A stretch of DNA of 64,000 nucleotides. Source: Bacillota bacterium. GTDB lineage: Bacteria > Bacillota > DTU030 > DUMP01. The DNA is taken from NCBI GenBank assembly GCA_012799605.1, contig JAAZKX010000046.1, positions 1 to 64,000 of the forward strand, given 5' to 3'. Under the pieces are notes generated by a model. The model was not told where the DNA came from. It did not search any database and was given only the letters and a program-made list of their open reading frames with translations. This document shows, one piece after another, positions 34,741 to 42,623 of this stretch. The position numbers and the translations under genes were made by a program. The number at the start of each line of letters is the position of its first letter. Position 1 is the stretch's first letter.

Positions 34741-36410
34741 AGACAGAAATATTGGTACACGCGACGGCCGAGGAAACTTGGGTGGCAGTTTTGGAAAATC
34801 AAGTGCTAGTGGAGTTATATATAGATCAAAGTGGGTCCGAGCGCTTTAGCGGCAATATCTATAAAGGCCAGGTAGAGAATGTACTCCCGGGCATGCAAGC
34901 TGCATTCGTCGATATTGGCTTGGATCGAAATGCGTTTTTATATATAGCTGATGTAAAAGCTAAGGGAAAACAGGTTAAGGAAACAGCGAATATTAAAAAA
35001 CTTTTGCGCCCGGGACAACAAGTCGTGGTGCAGGTTGTGAAAGAGCCTACCGAGTCAAAAGGTGCGCGGGTTAGTATGCATCTTTCATTACCGGGCCGGA
35101 ATTTGGTCCTTATGCCTGGGGCGGACCATGTGGGTGTATCTCGGCAAATTCAAACCGAAAAAGAACGTGAACGCTTGCGGCAAGCAGCAACCAATATCAA
35201 ACCGCCTGGTATGGGCCTTATCGTCCGCACGGTAGCAGCGGGAATGGAAGAAGATGAATTTGCCCAAGATCTCGAATTTTTACAGCGCTTATATAAGACT
35301 ATTAAACGCCGAAGTAGAACAAAAACCGTACCGACATTACTATACCGGGATCTGGATTTGGTTTATCGTATTGTTCGCGATTTGTTTACCCCCGGTGTTG
35401 ACCGGTTTGTGGTGGACAGTTGGGAGGTATACGAACGTACGCTGGAGCTTTTAAGCATAATGAGCCCGGAACTAAAAGACCGGGTTGAATACTTTGAGCC
35501 GGAAAAAGATTTGTTACTGACTTATGCCCTGGAAGCGGATGTGGAAAAGGCCTTCCGCCGTAAAGTTTGGCTTAAATGTGGGGGATACATTGTAATAGAT
35601 CAAACCGAAGCCCTTACAGCAATTGATGTTAACACCGGCAAGTTTGTTGGCAGTACTTCTTTTCAAGCTACGGTGCTAAAGACCAATTTGGAAGCAGTGA
35701 AGGAAATAGCCCGCCAAATTCGCCTGCGCAATATCGGCGGTATTATTGTGGTAGATTTTATTGATATGGAAGACCCTGAAGCTAGTGGCCGGGTAGTGAC
35801 AGCTTTGGAGGATCAACTTAAACGGGATAAAATTAAAGCCCAGGTGTTAGGTTTGACCAAGCTGGGGCTGGTGGAAATAAGCCGAAAAAAAGAACGTCGT
35901 AGTTTGGAAAGCGTGTTTTTAAAACCATGCCCCTATTGCGGCGGCAAAGGCAAGATACCATCCGAGCAGGCGGTAGGATTTAAAATACGGCGGGAAATCC
36001 AACGGCTTGTAGCCGAAGAAAAACCGGGAGCGCTGCTGGTAGAAACGCATCCGTCAGTAGCTGCAGTATTAATTGGACCCGGCGGTAAGAGCCTGAAGCA
36101 GCTGGAAAACAACGTAGGCGTTCCAATTCAGGTGCGAGGGATGAAGAGCTTGCATAGCCGGGATTTTGCTTTGGTGCCGCTGGCATCAAAGGAAGAGCTG
36201 TGGGCAGCCGGAATACCGGTTAAGGCTGGCCAAGTGATCACAGCTTCGATTGAGGAACGACACCTGACTAAAACCATGGATGGCGTGGCCCGTATTGAGG
36301 GTTTTGTTATTAATGTAAAAAACGGGGCTATGTTTGTCGGTGAAACAGTGCGGTTAAAAATTACAAAAGTATCACGTACTTATGCCCAAGCTGAAATGCT
36401 CGATAACTAA
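34737..36410 (+). CDS. rng: Ribonuclease G/E family endoribonuclease
   Basis: RNase G/E cuts single-stranded AU-rich RNA in rRNA maturation and mRNA decay. The 557-residue protein has an N-terminal S1 domain (NIYKGQVENVLPGMQAAFVD), the DNase I-like catalytic domain with the two metal aspartates in AIDVNTGKFVG and VVDFIDMED, and the zinc-link CPYCGG. The C-terminus includes a KH-like GPGGKSLKQLE and an OB-like stretch that makes it a little longer than E. coli RNase G. GTG start. Bacillus subtilis lacks this enzyme, so its presence points to Clostridia. Confidence 0.95.
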   Translation: MKTEILVHATAEETWVAVLENQVLVELYIDQSGSERFSGNIYKGQVENVLPGMQAAFVDIGLDRNAFLYIADVKAKGKQVKETANIKKLLRPGQQVVVQVVKEPTESKGARVSMHLSLPGRNLVLMPGADHVGVSRQIQTEKERERLRQAATNIKPPGMGLIVRTVAAGMEEDEFAQDLEFLQRLYKTIKRRSRTKTVPTLLYRDLDLVYRIVRDLFTPGVDRFVVDSWEVYERTLELLSIMSPELKDRVEYFEPEKDLLLTYALEADVEKAFRRKVWLKCGGYIVIDQTEALTAIDVNTGKFVGSTSFQATVLKTNLEAVKEIARQIRLRNIGGIIVVDFIDMEDPEASGRVVTALEDQLKRDKIKAQVLGLTKLGLVEISRKKERRSLESVFLKPCPYCGGKGKIPSEQAVGFKIRREIQRLVAEEKPGALLVETHPSVAAVLIGPGGKSLKQLENNVGVPIQVRGMKSLHSRDFALVPLASKEELWAAGIPVKAGQVITASIEERHLTKTMDGVARIEGFVINVKNGAMFVGETVRLKITKVSRTYAQAEMLDN

Positions 36411-36482
36411 CCGCCGGCATATTTTGCCATTTATAACCAGGCATACTACTAAATCTTGGTGCCTCGTTTAATCCCAGTTTCG

Positions 36483-36511
36483 TTGACTTGATCTTTGGGG
36501 TATGCTAGAAT
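36483..36511 (+). promoter_or_regulatory. Promoter of the rplU operon
   Basis: TTGACT (36483-36488) and TAGAAT (36506-36511) are separated by 17 bp, 80 bp before the rplU start, leaving room for the L21 leader. Confidence 0.8.
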
Positions 36512-36517
36512 GATTCG

Positions 36518-36590
36518 GTAAGCTACCCGCTCGGGGCAGGCTTTGCGTACTGCCTTCTCCGGCGGAGATAATAGGGTGGAGGTGGAGAAA
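36518..36590 (+). ncRNA. Putative L21 ribosomal protein leader
   Basis: The 70-nt leader contains GGTAAGCTACCCGCTCGGGGCAGG, here described as paired short arms, then TGCCTTCTCCGGCGGAGA, including a CTCCGGCGGAG hairpin. It lies where Firmicute L21 leaders are found. These are autoregulatory RNAs upstream of rplU. The match is by position and hairpin, not by model alignment. Confidence 0.5.
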
Positions 36591-36902
36591 ATGTATGCAG
36601 TGATTGCTACTGGTGGAAAACAATACCGGGTCCAGCCGGGGGACATAATTACGGTAGAAAAATTACCTTATGAGCCCGAGGATACGGTGGAATTTGAAGA
36701 AGTTTTGCTTGTAGCGGATGGGGAAAGGGTTAAAGTGGGTGACCCTGTATTATCCGGTATCAAGGTTACAGCGAAAGTGTTGGAACAGGGGAAAGGGCCC
36801 AAAATTCATGGCCTTAAATTTAAACCTAAAAAAAGATACCGCCGTCGTTATGGGCATCGACAGCGCTACACAAAAGTTCAAATTCAATCAATTGTGGTCT
36901 AG
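36591..36902 (+). CDS. rplU: 50S ribosomal protein L21
   Basis: A complete 103-residue L21: [14 protein letters not shown] start, DVLLV-type central strands and the basic C-terminus [14 protein letters not shown]. The frame is open upstream to 36543, but ATG at 36591 follows GGTGGAGGTGGAG and gives the universal N-terminus. First gene of rplU-prp-rpmA. Confidence 0.98.
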   Translation: MYAVIATGGKQYRVQPGDIITVEKLPYEPEDTVEFEEVLLVADGERVKVGDPVLSGIKVTAKVLEQGKGPKIHGLKFKPKKRYRRRYGHRQRYTKVQIQSIVV

Positions 36903-36905
36903 GCA

Positions 36906-37232
36906 ATGATAAACGTTCGATTATGGCATAGCGGCCGTGGAAACATTGTCGGTTATACCATAACGGGACATGCAGGCTACGCTCCCCGGGGTACGGACAT
37001 CGTCTGTGCTGCTGTTTCAGCCCTGACACAGGCAGCGTTGTTAGGTCTTACTGAACATCTGGGCCTTGACCCTAAGGTGGAGACCGAGACCGGATATCTC
37101 TCGGTGATGTTGCCCGAGGGCAGTGAAAAAGATGGGACGGTTCAGGCAATTTTGGCTACGTTAGAGCTGGCGCTAGCTGATATTGCCGATCAGTATCCGG
37201 CCCAGGTATGTCTTAAGAAGGAGGGGTTATAA
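36906..37232 (+). CDS. prp: Ribosomal-processing cysteine protease Prp
   Basis: Prp removes the N-terminal extension of ribosomal protein L27 in Firmicutes. The 108-residue protein has His22 in TGHAG and Cys34 in TDIVCAAVS, the exact catalytic dyad. It sits between rplU and rpmA, the standard order. The adjacent L27 here carries the cleavable extension, so the pair is functionally complete. Confidence 0.95.
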   Translation: MINVRLWHSGRGNIVGYTITGHAGYAPRGTDIVCAAVSALTQAALLGLTEHLGLDPKVETETGYLSVMLPEGSEKDGTVQAILATLELALADIADQYPAQVCLKKEGL

Positions 37233-37234
37233 AG

Positions 37235-37519
37235 ATGATGGATTTACAATTATTTGCTACTAAAAAAGGCGGCGGCAGCTCGCGCAACGGGCGCGATAGC
37301 CATTCACAAAGGTTGGGAGTCAAAAGATTTGGCGGCCAACACGTGAGGGCAGGTAGTATTTTGGTCCGTCAGCGCGGAACTAAGATTCACCCGGGGCAAA
37401 ATGTTGGTTTGGGCCGGGACCATACGTTGTTTGCCAAAATTGATGGCATTGTATCGTTTGAACAAAAGGCTGGCGGCCGGCGTCAAGTCAGTGTTTTACA
37501 AACTGCGGCCGCGGAATAA
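37235..37519 (+). CDS. rpmA: 50S ribosomal protein L27 with Prp-cleaved leader
   Basis: A 94-residue L27. The N-terminus [16 protein letters not shown] carries the Firmicute extension; Prp would cut after LQLF, exposing ATKKGGG, which reaches the peptidyl-transferase centre. The core [18 protein letters not shown] and [10 protein letters not shown] is conserved. Ribosome binding site AAGGAGGGG. Terminator follows at once. Confidence 0.98.
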   Translation: MMDLQLFATKKGGGSSRNGRDSHSQRLGVKRFGGQHVRAGSILVRQRGTKIHPGQNVGLGRDHTLFAKIDGIVSFEQKAGGRRQVSVLQTAAAE

Positions 37520-38860
<1,341 letters not shown>

Positions 38861-38915
38861 TCGGCTGAGGAATTTATTAAAGGCCGATAATTATGGTATC
38901 TGGAGGTTAGAGCAA

Positions 38916-39539
38916 GTGGAGGGTCAGCCGGGGATCAGACTGGGCATTATGGGAGGAACCTTCGATCCAATTCACTATGGGCACTTGGTAACAGCGGAAG
39001 CAGCTCGGGACGCATTTGGGCTTGATAAGGTTCTGTTTGTACCCAATAAGCTGCCGCCGCATAAAAAGGATTATCAAGTATCCGGGGCAAAACACCGCTA
39101 TTTAATGGTAGTACTGGCCACAATTACCAACCGCTTTTTTGAGGCGTCACGGATCGAGCTGGATCGAGGCGGCATTTCATATACTATTGACACTTTACGT
39201 TCTTTGCGATCGGTTTATGGATCAGAGGTTGAGCTATATTTTATTAGCGGAGCCGATGCGATCTTGGACCTGCTAGGGTGGAAAGACGTGGATGAACTGA
39301 TGGCGCTATGTTATTTTATTGCTGCCACGCGGCCGGGTTACCGGCTAAGCGAACAGCTGTTACGATTGCAAAATGAATACCCCAGCCGGGTTTTTTTTGT
39401 CGAAGTGCCAGCACTGGCGATTTCGTCCACCGATATACGCCGCCGGGTTAAGTTGGGGAAATCGATCAAGTATTTGCTCCCGGAACCGGTGGAATACTAC
39501 CTAAGAAAAAACAAACTTTACTTGTCTAACCAAGAATAA
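38916..39539 (+). CDS. nadD: Nicotinate-nucleotide adenylyltransferase
   Basis: NadD makes nicotinic acid adenine dinucleotide from NaMN and ATP in NAD synthesis. The product (about 207 residues) has the nucleotidyl-transferase motif [34 protein letters not shown] and ISSTDIRRR. The frame runs upstream into obg, but GTG at 38916 stands 9 bases after TGGAGG and gives [14 protein letters not shown]. It is followed by yqeK, LCP and rsfS as in other Firmicutes, with an RRM gene inserted. A NiaR-controlled niacin transporter lies 21 kb on. Confidence 0.95.
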   Translation: MEGQPGIRLGIMGGTFDPIHYGHLVTAEAARDAFGLDKVLFVPNKLPPHKKDYQVSGAKHRYLMVVLATITNRFFEASRIELDRGGISYTIDTLRSLRSVYGSEVELYFISGADAILDLLGWKDVDELMALCYFIAATRPGYRLSEQLLRLQNEYPSRVFFVEVPALAISSTDIRRRVKLGKSIKYLLPEPVEYYLRKNKLYLSNQE

Positions 39540-39638
39540 GTTATTTTTTGCATCAGCTGGGCAGGAATGTCCATACTAAACGTAGAATCATATGTCATGT
39601 AAGGAGGTTCCTGGCCTCAGAAAGGTAGGTGATGGTGA

Positions 39639-39899
39639 ATGAAAACCATCTACGTTGGCAATCTGCCGTGGGCTACCACAGAAGACGAGCTAGCCTCGGT
39701 GTTTGCTGAAAAGACAGGTGTAGAAGTCCAGGCTAGTCGTATCATTACGGATCGCGAGACCGGACGTTCCCGCGGATTTGGGTTCGTCGAGGTTGCCGAT
39801 AATGATTTGGAAAAGTGCTTGGAGGCAATGCAAGGTACAGAATTAGACGGTCGCGAACTCGTTATCAATGAGGCTCGCGAGAGGCAAGATCGCTTCTAA
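39639..39899 (+). CDS. Small RRM-type RNA-binding protein
   Basis: An 86-residue protein made of one RNA-recognition motif: RNP2 is IYVGNLPW and RNP1 is RSRGFGFVEV. The basic tail ends in ARERQDRF, without the glycine-rich tail of cyanobacterial cold-induced homologues. Possible promoter TTGCAT and CATACT with 18-bp spacing at 39548-39577. The RNA target is unknown. It is monocistronic, with a terminator after it. Confidence 0.9.
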   Translation: MKTIYVGNLPWATTEDELASVFAEKTGVEVQASRIITDRETGRSRGFGFVEVADNDLEKCLEAMQGTELDGRELVINEARERQDRF

Positions 39900-39910
39900 A
39901 TAGGTAATCG

Positions 39911-39949
39911 AAAGGGTCTTCGCGGCTTGTCCACGAAGGCCTTTTTCTT
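39911..39949 (+). terminator. Intrinsic terminator after the RRM gene
   Basis: AAAGG, CTTCG and GG pair with CC, CGAAG and CCTTT with small bulges, followed by TTTTTCTTTT. Confidence 0.8.
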
Positions 39950-39972
39950 TTGGGAAAGGCGGCTTAAACCTT

Positions 39973-40602
39973 ATGGATGACTACGGGGCGCTAAAATTAC
40001 AACTTAAAAACTCCTTGTCCCAACAATTATTTACACATTCTGTCAATACGGCCCGGACAGCAATGGCTTTGGCCCGGCGGTATGAAAGTGATCCCAGCCA
40101 GGCTTATCTTGCTGGTCTGTTACATGATTGTGCCAAGGAATGCGCTCCTCAATATCTGTTGCAAACAGCAATTGCCTTTGGTATAGTAAGGGATGATAGC
40201 GAAAAAAGGCATCCGGATCTTTTACATGACCGCGTGGGGGCCTTGCTGGCTTGGAAAAAATATGGGATCCAGGACAAAGAAGTTCTTACTGCAATTGCTG
40301 TACACACCCTTGGCGCTGAAACAATGGGGCTTCTTGATAAAATTGTATATATAGCTGACTTAATTGAGCCGGGCCGCGATTTTCCTGCTGTGGGCGGGCT
40401 ACGAGCTTTGGCTCACCAGGATTTGGATCGTGCCGTACTTATAGCTATGGATAATACTATTTCACGTGTTCTGCAACGGGGATTGTTCCTTCATCCCCAG
40501 ACAGTACAGGCACGAAACAGCCTATTGCTGACAGCGACAGCTTCGACATGGGAGAGGGGAGAAAATGGCCCAGACAAGAAAGAGGGTTATTCGGAAGCTT
40601 AA
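39973..40602 (+). CDS. yqeK: HD-domain protein YqeK (diadenosine tetraphosphatase family)
   Basis: YqeK-type proteins hydrolyse diadenosine tetraphosphate to ADP. The 209-residue protein shows the HD motif HSVNTARTA and LLHDCAKE, with later conserved HPDLLHDRVGA and AIAVHTLGAE and ADLIEPGRDF. It lies two genes after nadD, as in many Firmicutes. Its last 38 bases overlap the next gene in a different frame. Confidence 0.92.
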   Translation: MDDYGALKLQLKNSLSQQLFTHSVNTARTAMALARRYESDPSQAYLAGLLHDCAKECAPQYLLQTAIAFGIVRDDSEKRHPDLLHDRVGALLAWKKYGIQDKEVLTAIAVHTLGAETMGLLDKIVYIADLIEPGRDFPAVGGLRALAHQDLDRAVLIAMDNTISRVLQRGLFLHPQTVQARNSLLLTATASTWERGENGPDKKEGYSEA

Positions 40603-41803
40603 CTGGCGAAAATTCGCCCTATTTTGTACCTGCGTTATGGTGCTAGTAACGCTGGCCCTACTTGCCGGATTATATGCTTTCTTGGGTGGGTTAAGGGGCC
40701 CCGATGGACAAGCAGCCGGGCATGGTCATCCGGAACCGGATAAACACGAACCTGTGAATGTGTTAGTTCTCGGTTTAGATGTAGGTGATGTTGACAATCC
40801 TTACGGAGGGGCCCCGGAGCGAAGTGATACAATGATAGTAGCCAGGATAGATCCGGACAAGGAACAAGCTGGCCTATTGTCCCTCCCACGTGATAGCCGG
40901 GTTGCTATCCCGGGCTGGGGGGTCGATAAGATCTGTCATGCCCATGCGTTTGGGGGGACGGACTTGGCCGTACAAACTGTGGAAACCCTTCTCAATATGC
41001 CAATTCATTACTATATAAAAATAAATTATGCCGGCCTGCGTGGTTTGGTGGATGCTTTGGGCGGGGTGCATATCAACATCCAAGAGGACATGAAATATAC
41101 TGACCGGGCTGGGGGGCTGTATATTGACCTTAGGGCAGGACCCCAGACCTTGGACGGGGCCCAAGCCGAAGAGTTTTTGCGTTTTCGTGACCGAGCTACT
41201 GGCGATCTGGGCCGGGTAGAACGGCAGCAACAGTTTATCCGGGCTCTAGCCGAACATGTTTTTTCCACCAGTACGGTATTTAAAATTCCAGAGCTAAGCC
41301 GCATTATTCTTAATAATGTCGAAACCAACATGACGCCGGCTCAAATCGTTTTTTATGCTAATGCAGCCCGGAAAATCGATTTAAAAGCTGTGCCGATGGA
41401 AATGCTGGCCGGTACAGACTCTTACATTGATGAAATAAGTTATTGGATTGTAGACCAAAATAGCATACCTGAACAGGTAGCTAGGGTTCTACTCGGTATT
41501 GACCGGGAAGCAAACAAAGCTATTAGTTTGGAAATACTAAACGGTAACGGCAACCGCGGGGCGGCGGGGAAGATCGCCCGCCAACTTGAACACCTGGGCT
41601 ATACGATCAACAGTGTTGGTAATGCTGATAACTTTGGCTATGATACAAGTAAAATTATATACCGCTATCATACGCCACCGGAAGCGATAGAAGCGGTAGC
41701 CAAATCACTTAATATTAGCCAAACCATTCTTGCTCCTAAAGAGGATACTTACGAGGACGAGGCGGATATCACGATCATCATTGGGAGTGACCTGGCTAGC
41801 TAG
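40565..41803 (+). CDS. LytR-CpsA-Psr (LCP) family protein with LytR_C domain
   Basis: LCP proteins attach teichoic-acid-like or capsular glycopolymers to peptidoglycan. The 412-residue protein has an N-terminal transmembrane helix (about residues 17-40), the LCP domain with RSDTMIVARIDP, LLSLPRDSRVAIP and the arginine-rich ending FLRFRDRATGDLGRVERQQQF (in part), and a C-terminal LytR_C domain (SLEILNGNGNRGAAGKIA). ATG after GGGAGAGGGGAG. It overlaps yqeK and is followed by rsfS. Confidence 0.94.
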   Translation: MAQTRKRVIRKLNWRKFALFCTCVMVLVTLALLAGLYAFLGGLRGPDGQAAGHGHPEPDKHEPVNVLVLGLDVGDVDNPYGGAPERSDTMIVARIDPDKEQAGLLSLPRDSRVAIPGWGVDKICHAHAFGGTDLAVQTVETLLNMPIHYYIKINYAGLRGLVDALGGVHINIQEDMKYTDRAGGLYIDLRAGPQTLDGAQAEEFLRFRDRATGDLGRVERQQQFIRALAEHVFSTSTVFKIPELSRIILNNVETNMTPAQIVFYANAARKIDLKAVPMEMLAGTDSYIDEISYWIVDQNSIPEQVARVLLGIDREANKAISLEILNGNGNRGAAGKIARQLEHLGYTINSVGNADNFGYDTSKIIYRYHTPPEAIEAVAKSLNISQTILAPKEDTYEDEADITIIIGSDLAS

Positions 41804-41813
41804 GAGGGAGTAT

Positions 41814-42200
41814 GTGAACACTTGGGAAGTAGCGCAGGCTGCGGCTAGAGCGATAGAGGAAAAAAAAGGCCATGATATCGTGATCCTTAATATTAGTCCA
41901 GTGTCTCTTATCGCAGACTATTTTGTTATAGCCAGTGCCAGCAATAGACCCCAGATGGAGGCCATTGCTGACAATGTGGTCGAAAAGTTAGCAGAACTTG
42001 GCCAAACGATTTTGCATCGTGAAGGACGCCAACCAGCAACGTGGATTCTGCTCGACTATGGGGCGGTAGTGGTGCATATTTTCCGGGAAGAAGCCCGGGA
42101 TTTCTACGCTTTGGAACGCCTGTGGGGTGATGTGCCAACGCACCAGTTGCACCAGTTGGAAGAGAGCATTAATCCAAGCCCATCCCCTGATGGCCAGTAG
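41814..42200 (+). CDS. rsfS: Ribosome silencing factor RsfS
   Basis: RsfS binds L14 and keeps the subunits apart in starvation. The 128-residue protein contains IVILNISPVSLIADYFVIASASNRPQ (in part), the Trp-containing WILLDYGAVVVHIFREEARDFYALERLWGD motif (in part). GTG at 41814 follows TAGGAGGGAG; an overlapping ATG at 41812 is out of frame. The C-terminal HQLEESINPS is short. Typical neighbour of nadD-yqeK. Confidence 0.95.
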   Translation: MNTWEVAQAAARAIEEKKGHDIVILNISPVSLIADYFVIASASNRPQMEAIADNVVEKLAELGQTILHREGRQPATWILLDYGAVVVHIFREEARDFYALERLWGDVPTHQLHQLEESINPSPSPDGQ

Positions 42201-42244
42201 GAACTGGACCTGACTACATTTCCGGTTAAATAAATACGGAAACC

Positions 42245-42273
42245 TTGACAACGGTTATTAACTTAGCTATAAT
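42245..42273 (+). promoter_or_regulatory. Consensus promoter for the leuS leader and its nested tRNA
   Basis: A perfect TTGACA (42245-42250) and TATAAT (42268-42273) with 17-bp spacing. No other promoter is evident between here and the tRNA-Ala gene, so tRNA-Ala and leuS appear to share it. Confidence 0.93.
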
Positions 42274-42279
42274 GGCGAA

Positions 42280-42590
42280 GGTGACAAAAGAAATACCTTG
42301 GCGATGATAAGGAGTAGTAAGTAGCTAGCTTGACCGAAGAGAGCCGGTGGCAGGTGTGAACCGGTGGCAGCGGCTGCCGAACTCGCCTTAGAGCTAAAAT
42401 GTGAAGAGGGTAAAGAAGTGGGGCTGTGGCGCAGTGGGAGCGCGCTTCCTTGGCATGGAAGAGGTCACGGGTTCAACCCCCGTCAGCTCCACCAAGATTT
42501 ATGCTTTACCAAACAGGGTGGTACCGCGGGTTGGTACATAACCTCTCGTCCCTGGACAAGCTACAGGGCGGGAGGTTCTTTATATTTTTG
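42280..42590 (+). ncRNA. T-box riboswitch leader of leuS (specifier CUC) interrupted by a tRNA gene
   Basis: Stem I features are clear: GATAAGGAGTAGTAAG at 42306-42321, the AGAGAG bulge followed by hairpin CCGG/CCGG with loop around GGTGTGAA, and the specifier segment CCGAACTCGCCTTAGAGCT, where CTC (42382-42384) codes for leucine. The antiterminator core AGGGTGGTACCGCGG is at 42515-42529. The terminator pairs AACCTC...CCCT (42540-42553) with AGGG...GAGGTT (42564-42577), followed by CTTTATATTTTT. Between Stem I and the T-box, GGTAAAG (42409-42415) pairs perfectly with CTTTACC (42504-42510), in the place of Stem III; its loop is occupied by a whole tRNA-Ala gene. Such nesting is not something I know from other T-box leaders. 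Confidence 0.9.
42420..42494 (+). tRNA. tRNA-Ala (anticodon GGC), nested in the leuS T-box leader
   Basis: All arms are standard. Acceptor GGGGCTG pairs with CAGCTCC and includes the G3-U70 pair, the main alanine identity element. The D stem is GCGC/GCGC and the anticodon stem CTTCC/GGAAG carries loop TTGGCAT (GGC). The T stem ACGGG/CCCGT has loop TTCAACC, the discriminator is A73, and CCA is encoded. Nothing looks degenerate, so it should be functional. It is read in the same direction as leuS, before the leuS terminator, so it would be made whether or not leuS is expressed. RNase P and 3' processing would cut the leader apart. Confidence 0.95.
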
Positions 42591-42623
42591 GCAACATAGT
42601 AGAACGCAAAAGAGGTGGTTATT

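Noticed and set aside
42420-42494. Possibility that the tRNA-Ala sequence is a degenerate T-box stem rather than a gene
   Set aside because: All four arms, invariant bases, the G3-U70 pair, anticodon loop and encoded CCA are intact, far beyond chance for a leader stem.
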